This document shows positions 53,717 through 62,834 of a stretch of DNA of 64,000 nucleotides, piece after piece. The DNA lies in contig NZ_VTPX01000002.1 in assembly GCF_008298015.1 (NCBI RefSeq), positions 62,001 to 126,000 on the forward strand. Reading direction: 5' to 3'. The notes beneath the pieces were generated by a model, which was given only the letters and a program-made list of their open reading frames with translations, made no database searches and had not been told where the DNA came from. Each line of letters opens with the position of its first letter. The first letter of the stretch is position 1. The translations under genes were made by a program, and so were the position numbers. The stretch is from Salinicola corii. GTDB taxonomy: Bacteria > Pseudomonadota > Gammaproteobacteria > Pseudomonadales > Halomonadaceae.

Positions 53717-54856
53717 TCATCCTTTGGGGCCGGCCCGCCATAGCCTCGCCAGCGTCCGCGCGCGATCGCCCAGCAGTTCGCCACAGCGAGCCAGCGCCTC
53801 GTCCAGCGTTATCGGGCCGTCAGCCAGGGCAAACGCTGCGGTGACGCCATGGTCGAAAGACACTTGCCACTGGTCGCCCAGTCGTCCGGCCAGCACGACG
53901 ACGGGAACGCCGAAACGCTCGGCGCGGCGAGCGATACCGATCGGCGTCTTGCCCGACAGGCTCTGGCCGTCCAGCTGTCCTTCGCCGGTGATCACCCAGT
54001 CGGCGTCGGCCAGCAATGCGTCGAAGGCCACCTGATCCATCATCAGTTCGATGCCAGGACGCAGAGTGGCGCCGAGAAAGGCGCGAGCCGCGAAGCCCAT
54101 CCCACCAGCAGCGCCAGCTCCCGGCAGTTCCCGGAAATCCTCGCCCAGAATTCTGGCGGCATGATCGGCGAAATGTGACAGCGCCCGGTCCAGCCTGTCG
54201 ACATCGACCTCCGTCGCCCCCTTTTGCGGGCCGAACACGGCACTGGCACCGCGTGGCCCGAGCAGCGGGTTGTCGACATCGACGGCGGTCTGCACCGTCA
54301 GTGAGGCCAGCCGCGGGTCGAGGCCATCGAGATCGAGTGTCGCCAGTTTGGCCAGTGCGGCACCGCCGGGAGGCAGGGCGTTGCCTTCATCATCGAGCAG
54401 TCGTCCGCCGAGGGCCTCCAGCATGCCGGCGCCAGCGTCGTTGGTGGCACTGCCGCCCAGGGTCAGTACCAGTGACTCCGCTCCGGCGTCCAGCGCTGCC
54501 ACGATCAGCTGCCCGACCCCGAAGGTCGAACTGTGGAGCGCAGTACGCTCGTCACGCTTGAGCTGCTGCAGGCCACTGGCCTCCGCCAGCTCGACGAACG
54601 CGGTGCGCGAAGCCTCGTGCCAGCCCCAGGTCGCGGTGGTCTCGCGTCCCAGCGCATCCCGCACACTTGCCGTCCTTCGCTCCGCGTTCGTCGCCGCCAG
54701 CAGGGCATCCAGCGTGCCTTCGCCGCCGTCGCCCATCGGACACTGATGCAGGATGGCGTCGGGCAGTTCCCGCTCGATGCCGGCGGCGATGGCGGCAGCG
54801 GCGTCGCGGGCGGGAAGTGCATCCTTGAAGCTATCGGGGGCGATGACGATGTTCAT
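53717..54856 (-). CDS. glxK: Glycerate kinase (GlxK/GarK type)
   Basis: A 379-residue glycerate kinase starting MNIVIAPDSFKDALPARDAA at 54856; the frame to 55243 is an upstream extension that does not match the family. Diagnostic segments are MGDGGEGTLDALLAATNAE, LTLGGSATNDAGAGMLEALG, FGPQKGATEVDVDRLD and ITGEGQLDGQSLSGKTPIGI. It phosphorylates glycerate to 2- or 3-phosphoglycerate. Confidence 0.93.
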   Translation of the reverse strand: MNIVIAPDSFKDALPARDAAAAIAAGIERELPDAILHQCPMGDGGEGTLDALLAATNAERRTASVRDALGRETTATWGWHEASRTAFVELAEASGLQQLKRDERTALHSSTFGVGQLIVAALDAGAESLVLTLGGSATNDAGAGMLEALGGRLLDDEGNALPPGGAALAKLATLDLDGLDPRLASLTVQTAVDVDNPLLGPRGASAVFGPQKGATEVDVDRLDRALSHFADHAARILGEDFRELPGAGAAGGMGFAARAFLGATLRPGIELMMDQVAFDALLADADWVITGEGQLDGQSLSGKTPIGIARRAERFGVPVVVLAGRLGDQWQVSFDHGVTAAFALADGPITLDEALARCGELLGDRARTLARLWRAGPKG

Positions 54857-55061
54857 GGCATCCTCGGCTGGGAGTGAATCGAAACGCATCGTGGCAGCGC
54901 CCAGCATAACGTTGTTGCGCGTCGGCAGCGACGGGGGCATGGAGGGGCCCGAGGAGAAGTGAGATATCGGCCGAGCCGGAAGCGCAGGTGGTGAGCATGG
55001 AACGGGAATCGGGAAACTGGCATGCTGAACACCGTTCGCAATCTCCTGCGAGGATGCCGTG

Positions 55062-55649
55062 ATGAACGATCTGCGATATCGGCTAGGTTGCTGGGCAGCG
55101 ATGTGCGTCGGACTCGGCGTATTGAGCGGATGCCAGGCCATGTCGGCACCGGAACCTACCTCGGCGATGGGTGGCAACGCCTTGCCCGCCGCCTGCCGTT
55201 GGCCGGCCGGCAGCGGCGATCCGCTGGCGCGCCTGCGGGCCACGCGGGATGCCCTGGAGAGCCAGGGCTATGCGATTCTCGATACCGATGCCACCCTGGG
55301 TCTGGTCAGCGCCGAGCGCAAGACCGCACAGCCCGGCCTGGGCGCAGTGAATAGCCCGTTCGGACGTAGCGGCTTCTGGGGCGGTTTCGGCCTGGGGGGC
55401 AGGAACGGTTATTCGCTGGGGGTGTTCCAGAACTTCGGCGGTGGCTACAACACCGATCCGGTGCAGATCGAGCGTGTGTCGGTGGTGACACCGGAGAAGA
55501 CGACGCTGGTCGACCGTGATTCGGTGGTGGTCGATTACAACGGTTATCTGATCGACGCGCGTAGCTACAATCAACCTTCGTTTTGCCAGCAGTTGCGTCA
55601 GGATATCGAATCTCGTCTGAACCCGTCCGCCACCGGAGTGACGCCATGA
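55062..55649 (+). CDS. Lipoprotein, first of a related pair
   Basis: A 195-residue lipoprotein starting MNDLRYRLGCW at 55062 (a GTG at 55059 is adjacent). The lipobox is LSGC, so the mature N-terminus is the Cys in CQAMSAPEP. A domain DPLARLRATRDALESQGYAI followed by DATLGLVSAERK resembles the second lipoprotein, and a glycine/aromatic-rich region (FWGGFGLGGRNGYSLGVFQN) follows. First gene of a four-gene overlapping operon with a metal permease. Family not recognised. Confidence 0.75.
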   Translation: MNDLRYRLGCWAAMCVGLGVLSGCQAMSAPEPTSAMGGNALPAACRWPAGSGDPLARLRATRDALESQGYAILDTDATLGLVSAERKTAQPGLGAVNSPFGRSGFWGGFGLGGRNGYSLGVFQNFGGGYNTDPVQIERVSVVTPEKTTLVDRDSVVVDYNGYLIDARSYNQPSFCQQLRQDIESRLNPSATGVTP

Positions 55650-56092
55650 GATATCGCGAGACGACACCCCGCCGGCAAGCCGTGACATGGCGGTCCGGGG
55701 CGCGCAGGATCGCCTGGCTGGGCCTGCTGGCGGGGGGGGTGCTGCTGACGGCCTGTGCGGTGTCGCCGCAACCACAGCCGCGGAGTATCGCCGTCCAGGC
55801 CACGGCGGGAGAGACGCTCAAGGCGACACTCGCGATGCTGGCCGAGCGCGGGTTCGTGATTCGCCACGGCGACGGCGACCTGGGCCAGATCGATGCGGTG
55901 CTGGCCTCTCGCTCGGGCTACGAAGTTCACGCCCAGGTTACCAGCGGCGGCGAACGTCCCCCGGGGCTCGTGATGCAGAATGGCGATACCTACCTTACCT
56001 TGAGCGGTCGACGCGGCGGCCAGCCCCTGGACGCGCTGGCGCTCGACCCCTTGTTCGTCGACGTCCAGAACCGGCTGGGATTGCTGCCTTGA
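55646..56092 (+). CDS. Lipoprotein, second of a related pair
   Basis: A 148-residue lipoprotein starting at the ATG that overlaps the previous stop (ATGA). The N-terminus has basic residues, a hydrophobic core (IAWLGLLAGGVLLTAC) and the lipobox cysteine. ATLAMLAERGFVIRHGDG aligns by eye with the first lipoprotein domain, so the pair probably arose by duplication. The next gene begins inside its last codon. Confidence 0.75.
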   Translation: MRYRETTPRRQAVTWRSGARRIAWLGLLAGGVLLTACAVSPQPQPRSIAVQATAGETLKATLAMLAERGFVIRHGDGDLGQIDAVLASRSGYEVHAQVTSGGERPPGLVMQNGDTYLTLSGRRGGQPLDALALDPLFVDVQNRLGLLP

Positions 56093-56775
56093 GAAGACTG
56101 TTTGTTTGGCGACACTGCGCGTGGCTGGGGTTGGCGATGGGCTTGCTGCTGGGGACGTCGCCGGCGGCGTTGGCTCATCCCCACGGCTGGGTGGACATGA
56201 GCGTCGAGGGTGTCTTCGATGATCAAGGCAACCTGACCGCGCTTCGCCAGCGCTGGCGCATGGATCCATTCTACAGCCAGGTGGTGATGGAGGAGATGGC
56301 GACCGTCAAGGACGGTACCAGCATGGCGCAGCGTCTCGATGCGCTGGGCGTGGAGATCCGCAACAATCTCGCCACCCAGCACAATCTGACCAATATCACG
56401 CTCGACGGTCAGCCCGTCGCTCAGGGGGAGGTCACCGACACCAATACCGACTATCGCGACGACCGGCTGGTGTACGAGTTCGTGCTGCCGCTGTCGACAC
56501 CGCAACGGCTGGCCGGCCATACCCTGAGCTATCGGATCTTCGATCCCACCTACTACATCGAGATGGTGCACGAGGCCAACGAGGACGGCTCCCAGCCACT
56601 GCCCGATGCCCTGAAGCTCGACCACCCGCCGGCAGGCTGCACCACCCGGATCGTCAAGGCGACCCCGGACCCGCAGAAGGTGATGGAGGCGGCCATGCTG
56701 GACAAGGGCGATAGCGGCGAGCCGAACCTCGGGCGTTTCTTTGCCGAGACAGGAGAGATCGCGTGCCCGGGTTGA
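56089..56775 (+). CDS. DUF1007 family exported protein
   Basis: A 228-residue protein of the DUF1007 family, with a signal peptide LRRLFVWRHCAWLGLAMG ending ALA/HPHGW. The HPHGWVDM start of the mature protein is typical and may bind metal. The start is a TTG at 56089 overlapping the preceding stop as TTGA; an internal ATG at 56137 would truncate the signal n-region. DUF1007 genes are usually next to NicO/RcnA-like permeases, as here. Confidence 0.85.
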   Translation: MRRLFVWRHCAWLGLAMGLLLGTSPAALAHPHGWVDMSVEGVFDDQGNLTALRQRWRMDPFYSQVVMEEMATVKDGTSMAQRLDALGVEIRNNLATQHNLTNITLDGQPVAQGEVTDTNTDYRDDRLVYEFVLPLSTPQRLAGHTLSYRIFDPTYYIEMVHEANEDGSQPLPDALKLDHPPAGCTTRIVKATPDPQKVMEAAMLDKGDSGEPNLGRFFAETGEIACPG

Positions 56776-57848
56776 GAACGACACTGAGGTTCCTGGTGCC
56801 GCTGGCGATGCTGATCGCCGCGGGCGGGGTTGGTTATGCATTGGGGTGGTGGCAGCAGGTCGCGGTGCAGATCGTCTTCTGGCAGGGCGAGTTCTATCAC
56901 GCCCTGGTCGAGGCCGTCAGTGCGCTGAAGCATGCTCCCGACGTGACGACCTGGGGCGTGCTGCTCGGGGTGAGCTTCGGCTATGGCGTCTTCCATGCCG
57001 CAGGGCCGGGCCACGGCAAGGTGGTGTTGAGTACCTACCTGGCGTCGCAGGGGGGCGCCTGGCGCCGCGCGCTGGGCCTCTCCGCGCTGGCGGCACTGCT
57101 GCAGGGCGTGATGGCGATCGCCATCATCGGTGTCCTGGTGTTCGGTCTGGGATGGTTGACCCGGCAGGCGATGGGCAGCATCGATCAGGCGGAGCTGGCG
57201 AGTTTCGCGATCGTCACCCTGGTCGGGCTGTGGCTCTGTATCCGGTCGCTGCGGCGGCTGTGGCAATCGTGTCATACCGCCAGCAACCCTGCCGCGACCA
57301 CCACGACCCCGGCTTTCACGCCCGTCGCGACCAGCCCGGTGTCGAGTCATTCGCCGCTGGGCCCGATGGTGCCATCGCAGCGACATACCCACGATGCCCA
57401 CTGCGGTTGCGGTCACGATCACCATATCGATCCCCGGCAGGCGGGAGACTGGTGCGTGGCGCTGCTGACGGTACTGTCGATCGGCATCCGTCCCTGCAGC
57501 GGTGCGGTGCTGCTGCTGGGCGCGGCCTCACTGCTGGACCAGTTCGGCAAGGGCGTGGTCGCGGTACTGGCGATGTCGCTGGGAACGGCGCTGACCGTCT
57601 CCTCGCTGGCCCTGCTCAGCGTGCTGGCGCGCGACTGGGTCAAGCGCCATCTCAAGCCCGCCAAGGGGGGCGGCCACTGGCAGTCGTGGGTCGGCTTGGC
57701 GGGCGGGGCGCTGATACTGGTGCTGGGCCTGTCGCTGACGCTGGCCCAGTGGCAGCGAGGGCCGGCCGCCGGTCCACCCATGCTTGGCGCGCCCACCGCG
57801 CAGCAATCCGACCCCACACCGGGCCCGTTCGGCGCGGGACGAGGCTGA
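56763..57848 (+). CDS. NicO-type nickel/cobalt (or zinc) permease
   Basis: A 361-residue permease with about six to eight membrane segments. The metal-binding motif is GVFHAAGPGHGKVVLSTYLA, and HTHDAHCGCGHDHH lies in the His-rich cytoplasmic loop at about residues 205-225; GIRPCSGAVLLLGAASL is the second signature. GTG at 56763 overlaps the DUF1007 gene. Direction and metal are unproven. Confidence 0.88.
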   Translation: MPGLRTTLRFLVPLAMLIAAGGVGYALGWWQQVAVQIVFWQGEFYHALVEAVSALKHAPDVTTWGVLLGVSFGYGVFHAAGPGHGKVVLSTYLASQGGAWRRALGLSALAALLQGVMAIAIIGVLVFGLGWLTRQAMGSIDQAELASFAIVTLVGLWLCIRSLRRLWQSCHTASNPAATTTTPAFTPVATSPVSSHSPLGPMVPSQRHTHDAHCGCGHDHHIDPRQAGDWCVALLTVLSIGIRPCSGAVLLLGAASLLDQFGKGVVAVLAMSLGTALTVSSLALLSVLARDWVKRHLKPAKGGGHWQSWVGLAGGALILVLGLSLTLAQWQRGPAAGPPMLGAPTAQQSDPTPGPFGAGRG

Positions 57849-57884
57849 CTTCCGCCGTGGTAGCGTTGCTTCTCCCGGTCGATA

Positions 57885-58310
57885 TCAGGGTGACGAAATT
57901 GCCGCGCTCGCCAGTCGAGCGATCTCTGCACGACGCTGCTCGAGGGCATCGCCCGAATAGGCTTCGGCGCTGCCGTGGCCCCAGACCGGGCCGGGCCAGG
58001 CGGCATCGCCGGAGAATCGCACGATGACGTGGAGGTGAAACTGCGCTACCACGTTTCCGAGCGTGGCGATGTTCAATTTGTCTCCTTCGTAGAACGCCAT
58101 CATCGCTTTTCCCAGCCGTGTGGCTTCCTGCCACAGGCGCACCTGCTCGTCGCCCGGCAGATCGTAGATTTCGACGACATCCGCGCGCTGCGGGATCAGG
58201 ATGACCCAGGGATAGCGGGCATCACCGCTCAGGCGAACCTGACACAAGGGCAGGTCGACGACATGAATGCTGTCCTGTTGCAAGCGAGAGTCGAGCGTGA
58301 AGTTGGGCAT
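57885..58310 (-). CDS. HIT family protein
   Basis: A 141-residue histidine-triad hydrolase/transferase starting MPNFTLDSRLQQDSIHVVDL at 58310, after GGAGGCGTC. The His-rich motif is QFHLHVIVRF, and RYPWVILIPQRADVVEIYDL is conserved in proteins of this type. HIT proteins hydrolyse or transfer nucleotides such as ApnA or AMP conjugates. A large frame continuing upstream to 59786 is antisense to fdhD and is not part of the gene. Confidence 0.92.
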   Translation of the reverse strand: MPNFTLDSRLQQDSIHVVDLPLCQVRLSGDARYPWVILIPQRADVVEIYDLPGDEQVRLWQEATRLGKAMMAFYEGDKLNIATLGNVVAQFHLHVIVRFSGDAAWPGPVWGHGSAEAYSGDALEQRRAEIARLASAAISSP

Positions 58311-58483
58311 GACGCCTCCGACGGTGAAGGGGAGAAGCGGATCGCAAGGCGTCACTCTACGTCGAGGCTGCGGGAGCGTCGAGTTGCGCCGCGAACGGGG
58401 GCAACGGTGGTAAGCTTTCGTTTTTGCCGCTTTGCTCGTGAGTGGTCGGGCGCGGCGGCGGTCCCGGAACGAGGAACACCGTG

Positions 58484-58612
58484 ATGAAAGCTGGATTGGG
58501 ATGGCTGGCCGTCGGCTGCCTGATATTGATGCTGAGCGCCTGCAATACGATGCATGGCCTGGGCAAGGACATCGAGCGCGGCGGCGAGAAGATCCAGAAT
58601 GCGTCGCAATAG
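58484..58612 (+). CDS. Entericidin-like lipoprotein, first copy
   Basis: A 42-residue peptide starting MKAGLGWLAVGCLILMLSAC, with a lipobox at LSAC. The mature part NTMHGLGKDIERGGEKIQNA matches the entericidin EcnA/EcnB pattern. In E. coli the pair forms a toxin-antidote module of small cell-envelope lipoproteins. The similar gene at 58756 lies 144 bases downstream. Confidence 0.85.
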   Translation: MKAGLGWLAVGCLILMLSACNTMHGLGKDIERGGEKIQNASQ

Positions 58613-58755
58613 CGGTTTGGACGTTAAATCCGCGAGTTAGGCAAGATATCGTACGCGTCGCGCGTCTCTCTGCTATTTTGATCACAGGCTGGCTAACAAA
58701 ACGGCCCGGATGGGCCACGCGTCCATCCGCCCAAAACGTTAAGGAGGACGACATC

Positions 58756-58887
58756 ATGAAACGCCTAATTGCTTTCTCTCTGTTCGCACTGTTCAGCGCT
58801 GGTATCCTGGCAGGCTGTAACACGGTCGATGGCGCCGGCAAGGACGTCGAAGCCGGTGGCGAAGCCGTCCAGGACGCAGCCAGCTGA
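58756..58887 (+). CDS. Entericidin-like lipoprotein, second copy
   Basis: A 43-residue peptide after AAGGAGGACGACATC. MKRLIAFSLFALFSAGILAG is the signal, with a lipobox ending in Cys, and the mature CNTVDGAGKDVEAGGEAVQD again matches EcnA/B, with a more acidic tail than the first copy. The pair could be an antidote-toxin set or two copies of a general envelope lipoprotein. Confidence 0.87.
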   Translation: MKRLIAFSLFALFSAGILAGCNTVDGAGKDVEAGGEAVQDAAS

Positions 58888-59024
58888 TAGCCGAATGCCC
58901 GATCCTCGAGGTTCGGGCGTTGGTTTCTCCTCTTATTCGACCTGGAGATTCCCCGTCCCATCCCTCCGCCGCGTGATATCGTCAGATTGCCTCCCCGGCA
59001 ACCATCGATAGACCGGAGTCCACC

Positions 59025-59828
59025 ATGACATCTCCTCTCGGCACCGAATCCAGCCCGTCTGGTCACGCAAGCGACCGCGAACCGCTGGCCAGCTACGATG
59101 ATGCCAGCCCGCTCTCCCTCGACACGCTGCCCGGACCGCAGGAGTCCCCCGTTTCCATCGTTTTCAACGACACCGCCTACGCCACCGTGCTGGCGACGCC
59201 GGATCAGCTCGAGGCGTTGGCGGTCGGTTTCGCGTTCAGCGAGGGGGTGATCGACCGATACGCCGATGTCGGAGCGATCGCGGTCGAGACCAGCCGGCAC
59301 GGCTTTCGGGTGCGGCTGCAAGTGGCCGAGCGGATTGCCCGACGCGCCGGCAGCCAGGCGAGGGCGACCCTGTCGACCAGCGGCTGCGGCGCCTGTGGGG
59401 TGCAGGAGGAGTCGCAACTGCTGTTCGGACTGACCCGGCTTCCTGTGGCGGCCTTGCCGCCCGTCGAGAGTCTCGGTTCGGGATTGGAGGCGCTGCGAAC
59501 CGAGTCCTCGCCCGGCGTGCATCTGGCCCTGGGGCTTTCCGAGCATGGCCGGATCGTCACCGTCGGCCGCGATATCGGGCGCCACAACGCGCTGGACAAG
59601 GTGATCGGCGAAAGCCTGATGGCCGGCCTCATGCCGGCGCTGGTGATGACCTCCAGTCGCTGCAGCCTCGAGCTCGTGCAGAAGAGCGTCCGGGCCAGGA
59701 TTCCGGCGCTGGCGACGCTCTCCTATCCCTCGCGGCTCGCGGTGGAAGTCGCGCGAACCTGCAATCTGACCCTGATCAACTGCCATCGGGGCAGGCGGCT
59801 CGAACTGCTGAGCCGCGGCGACGGCTGA
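59025..59828 (+). CDS. fdhD: Formate dehydrogenase accessory sulfurtransferase
   Basis: A 267-residue FdhD protein, which passes sulfur from IscS to the molybdenum cofactor of formate dehydrogenases. SGCGACG carries the reactive cysteines, and IGRHNALDKVIGESL and SSRCSLELVQKSVRARIP are conserved. It lies directly upstream of the FdhF/YdeP-type enzyme at 60126 on the same strand. Confidence 0.94.
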   Translation: MTSPLGTESSPSGHASDREPLASYDDASPLSLDTLPGPQESPVSIVFNDTAYATVLATPDQLEALAVGFAFSEGVIDRYADVGAIAVETSRHGFRVRLQVAERIARRAGSQARATLSTSGCGACGVQEESQLLFGLTRLPVAALPPVESLGSGLEALRTESSPGVHLALGLSEHGRIVTVGRDIGRHNALDKVIGESLMAGLMPALVMTSSRCSLELVQKSVRARIPALATLSYPSRLAVEVARTCNLTLINCHRGRRLELLSRGDG

Positions 59829-60125
59829 ATCAGGCCCTCGACCTTACCTCCCTCTCAAGCCCGGCGCGTATTGGCCGATACGTTATCCCGTCCCGCGCGC
59901 CTGCCTGCTCCCGCAAGTTGTCGACAGCCGAAACGTTAGCGGCGTAATATACTTTTGTATTACGACCAACGTCTGAAGCGAGCTCGTCGCGTCTCGAGTG
60001 CAGCAGGCGCTTTGCGCCGACACCGAATCCAGTATCTCATGCCGGCCCCATGCCGATCGTATCGCTGCGCGCCGACGGGCGGGCGTCCGCGATTTCCGGT
60101 CGTCACCGAACGTGTAAGGAAAAGC

Positions 60126-62504
60126 ATGTCCCAGTTTCAACGAGAGCCCCGTCGCGAGTCCCCCGCCGAGGATGTCTCGAGCAGCGTGGTGGCCAAGGCA
60201 CCCAGGATATTCAACTATCACAATCCGGCCGGTGGCTGGGGCGCGCTGAAGTCGGTGGGCAGGCATCTGTTGCACAGCCGATCGCCGGCACTCAATGCGC
60301 GCTCGCTGTTCAAGCTCAACCAGCCGGACGGATTCGACTGCCCGGGTTGCGCCTGGGGAGATCCGGAGCACGGCTCGTCGTTCGAGTTCTGCGAGAACGG
60401 TGTCAAGGCGGTAACCTGGGAAGCGACCGCCAAGCGCGTCACCCGGCAGTTTTTCGCCAGGTACAGCGTCAGCGAACTGAAGACCTGGGACGACTATCGG
60501 CTCGAGGACCAGGGGCGTCTGGTCGAGCCGATGCGCTACAACGCCGAGACCGATCATTACGAGCCGGTGGCGTGGGACGAGGCGCTCGATCTGATCGCCG
60601 CCGAGCTCAAGGCGCTGCCGACCCCGGACGACGGCATCTTCTACACCTCCGGCAAGGCCTGCAACGAATCCGCCTACGTGTTCCAGCTGCTGGCGCGTCT
60701 GTCGGGTACCAACAACCTGCCGGACTGCTCCAACATGTGCCACGAAGCCAGCGGCGTGGCGCTCAACGCTGCGCTGGGCACCGGCAAGGGCAGCGTGCGG
60801 CTGGAAGATTTCGAGAAGGCGGAGGCAATCTTTGTCTTCGGACAGAACCCGGGCACCAACCATCCGCGCATGCTCGGCGTGCTGCGGGAGGCGGCGGAGC
60901 GCGGGGCGACCATCGTCACCTTCAATACCCTGAAGGAGCGCGGGCTCGAGAAATTCGCCGATCCGCAGAAGCCGCTGGAGATGCTGCACAACGGCAGCCA
61001 CCGCATCAGCAGCCACTACTTCCGGCCCAAGCTGGGCGGCGACATGGCGGTGGTGCGGGGCATGGCCAAGGCGCTGTTCGCCCGCGACGCCGCCGGGGAA
61101 GCCGTGCTCGACCACCAGTTCATGGCCCAGCACACCGCGCACCTGGAAGCCTATCGCGCTCGCGTCGAGGCGACCGAGTGGACGACGCTGGAAGCCCAGT
61201 CCGGTCTGACCCGGGAGGAGATGGAGCAGGCCGCCGAGCTCTATGCGCGCTCCAACGCCACCATCGCCTGCTGGGCGATGGGGATCACCCAGCACGTCCA
61301 CTCGGTGCCGACGGTGCGCGAGATCGTCAACCTGCTGATGCTGCGCGGCAACCTGGGCAAGCCCGGCGCCGGCACCTCGCCGGTTCGTGGCCACTCCAAC
61401 GTTCAGGGCGACCGCACCATGGGCATCTACGAGAAGCCCTCGGATGCGCTGCTGGATGCGCTCGAAGCGCAGTACGCGCGGCCGATGCCACGCGAACACG
61501 GGGTCGATTCCGTCGCCGCGGTCGAGGCGATGCGCGACCAGCCGGGCAAGGTCTTCCTCGGTCTGGGGGGCAACTTCACCCGCGCGATCTCCGATAGCGT
61601 CGTCACCGAACAGGCGATGGCCAACTGCCGATTGACGGCGTTCATCAGCACCAAGCTCAACCGCAGCCACCTGGTGACCGGCGAGAAGGCGCTGATCCTG
61701 CCATGCATCGGCCGCAGCGAGATCGACCGCAACGCGGCCGGGAAGTCCCAGCTGATCACGGTGGAGGACTCGATGAGCATGGTCCACGGCTCCGCCGGCA
61801 TCAACAAGCCGGCGGACAGCGCGCTGCGTTCCGAGATCGCCATCCTGACCGGCATCGCCGAGCGGCTGTTCGCCAGCGATGGGATCGGCGATCAAGATCG
61901 CGGCAGCGAGGCGGTCGACTGGGCCGCGATGCGCGAGGATTACGACGTCATTCGCGAGCATATCGCCGCGGTGATTCCTGGGTTCCACGACTTCAACGCC
62001 CGCGTTCGGGTGCCGCGCGGCTTCTGGCTCGCCAATCCGGTTGTCCGGCTTGAATTCGGCACCGCGACCGGCAAGGCCGAGTTTTCCGACGATCCGCTGC
62101 CGAGCGAGGTGATGCACCAGCAGCTGGCCTCGCGGGAAGGCTGGCTGACGCTGCAGACGATGCGCTCCCACGACCAGTACAACACCACCGTCTACGGCTA
62201 CGACGACCGCTATCGCGGCATCGAGGGTGGCCGACAGGTGATCTTCCTCAACCGTGACGACATCGCGCGCCTCGGCTTCGAGGCGGGGCAGTGGGTCGAT
62301 CTGGTGGGCGAGTCCGGCGATGGTGTCGTCCGCCGTGTCGACGGTTTCAAGATCGTCGCCTACGACACCCCGCAGGGGTGTGCCGCCGCCTACTATCCGG
62401 AGACCAACCCGCTGATTCCGCTCGCCCACAAGGGCGACTTCAGCCACACCCCGGCCTCCAAGTCGATTGCCGTCAGGCTCGAGGCGAGCGCGCGGCTTGC
62501 CTGA
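60126..62504 (+). CDS. FdhF/YdeP-type molybdopterin oxidoreductase
   Basis: A 792-residue enzyme of the DMSO-reductase superfamily starting MSQFQREPRR at 60126, after TAAGGAAAAGC; the frame upstream to 59955 is not family-like. FDCPGCAWGDPEHGSSFEFC replaces the usual [4Fe-4S] motif, as in YdeP. SGKACNESAYVFQLLARL, DCSNMCHEASGVAL with the likely Mo-ligand cysteine, MLRGNLGKPGAGTSPVRGHS and the C-terminal molydopterin dinucleotide-binding domain follow. Its role (formate oxidation or acid stress) is not certain. Confidence 0.92.
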   Translation: MSQFQREPRRESPAEDVSSSVVAKAPRIFNYHNPAGGWGALKSVGRHLLHSRSPALNARSLFKLNQPDGFDCPGCAWGDPEHGSSFEFCENGVKAVTWEATAKRVTRQFFARYSVSELKTWDDYRLEDQGRLVEPMRYNAETDHYEPVAWDEALDLIAAELKALPTPDDGIFYTSGKACNESAYVFQLLARLSGTNNLPDCSNMCHEASGVALNAALGTGKGSVRLEDFEKAEAIFVFGQNPGTNHPRMLGVLREAAERGATIVTFNTLKERGLEKFADPQKPLEMLHNGSHRISSHYFRPKLGGDMAVVRGMAKALFARDAAGEAVLDHQFMAQHTAHLEAYRARVEATEWTTLEAQSGLTREEMEQAAELYARSNATIACWAMGITQHVHSVPTVREIVNLLMLRGNLGKPGAGTSPVRGHSNVQGDRTMGIYEKPSDALLDALEAQYARPMPREHGVDSVAAVEAMRDQPGKVFLGLGGNFTRAISDSVVTEQAMANCRLTAFISTKLNRSHLVTGEKALILPCIGRSEIDRNAAGKSQLITVEDSMSMVHGSAGINKPADSALRSEIAILTGIAERLFASDGIGDQDRGSEAVDWAAMREDYDVIREHIAAVIPGFHDFNARVRVPRGFWLANPVVRLEFGTATGKAEFSDDPLPSEVMHQQLASREGWLTLQTMRSHDQYNTTVYGYDDRYRGIEGGRQVIFLNRDDIARLGFEAGQWVDLVGESGDGVVRRVDGFKIVAYDTPQGCAAAYYPETNPLIPLAHKGDFSHTPASKSIAVRLEASARLA

Positions 62505-62784
62505 TCCGCTCGACCCGCAAGCCCTGCAGCGCCGGCTGGTGGCGCTGCAGGCGGAACACCCCGAACTCGACCCGCTGGCGGTGCTGGTGCTGCTGGCGGT
62601 TCGCCAGTCCGACGCGGCGAGGGAAAGCGGTGTCTCCACGGCGCTGATGTCCCGTCGGCTGGGAATCGAACACGCTCTGATTCGTCGCGCGGCGGCCGAG
62701 CTCGAAGCTGGCGGCTGGGTCACGGCCACGCCGGCCGGTGGCGCCAGTCCTGCCCTGCGGTTGATTTTGCCCGCCACTTGCTGA
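62497..62784 (+). CDS. Small winged-helix-like protein after the FdhF/YdeP gene
   Basis: A 95-residue protein, probably starting at the TTG at 62497 that overlaps the end of the oxidoreductase gene. QSDAARESGVSTALMSRRLG and IRRAAAELEAGGWVTAT look like a winged helix-turn-helix. It would be a small regulator or accessory protein coexpressed with fdhD and the oxidoreductase. Start choice is uncertain because there is no good ATG in frame. Confidence 0.65.
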   Translation: MPDPLDPQALQRRLVALQAEHPELDPLAVLVLLAVRQSDAARESGVSTALMSRRLGIEHALIRRAAAELEAGGWVTATPAGGASPALRLILPATC

Positions 62785-62834
62785 CTCAATGCCGGTATCG
62801 ACGACTGTCACGATAACCGCCAAGAGGGAGCGAT

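Noticed and set aside
55687-56088. N-terminal extension of the DUF1007 frame
   Set aside because: It overlaps the second lipoprotein in another frame and is Arg/Gly-rich; the signal peptide begins at 56089.
57885-59786. 633-aa minus-strand frame ending in the HIT protein
   Set aside because: Only the last 141 residues match HIT; the remainder is antisense to fdhD and the entericidin genes and has shadow composition.
59883-62789. 968-aa minus-strand ORF
   Set aside because: It is antisense to the FdhF/YdeP-type gene, which has complete domain signatures. The long frame reflects GC-biased codon use.
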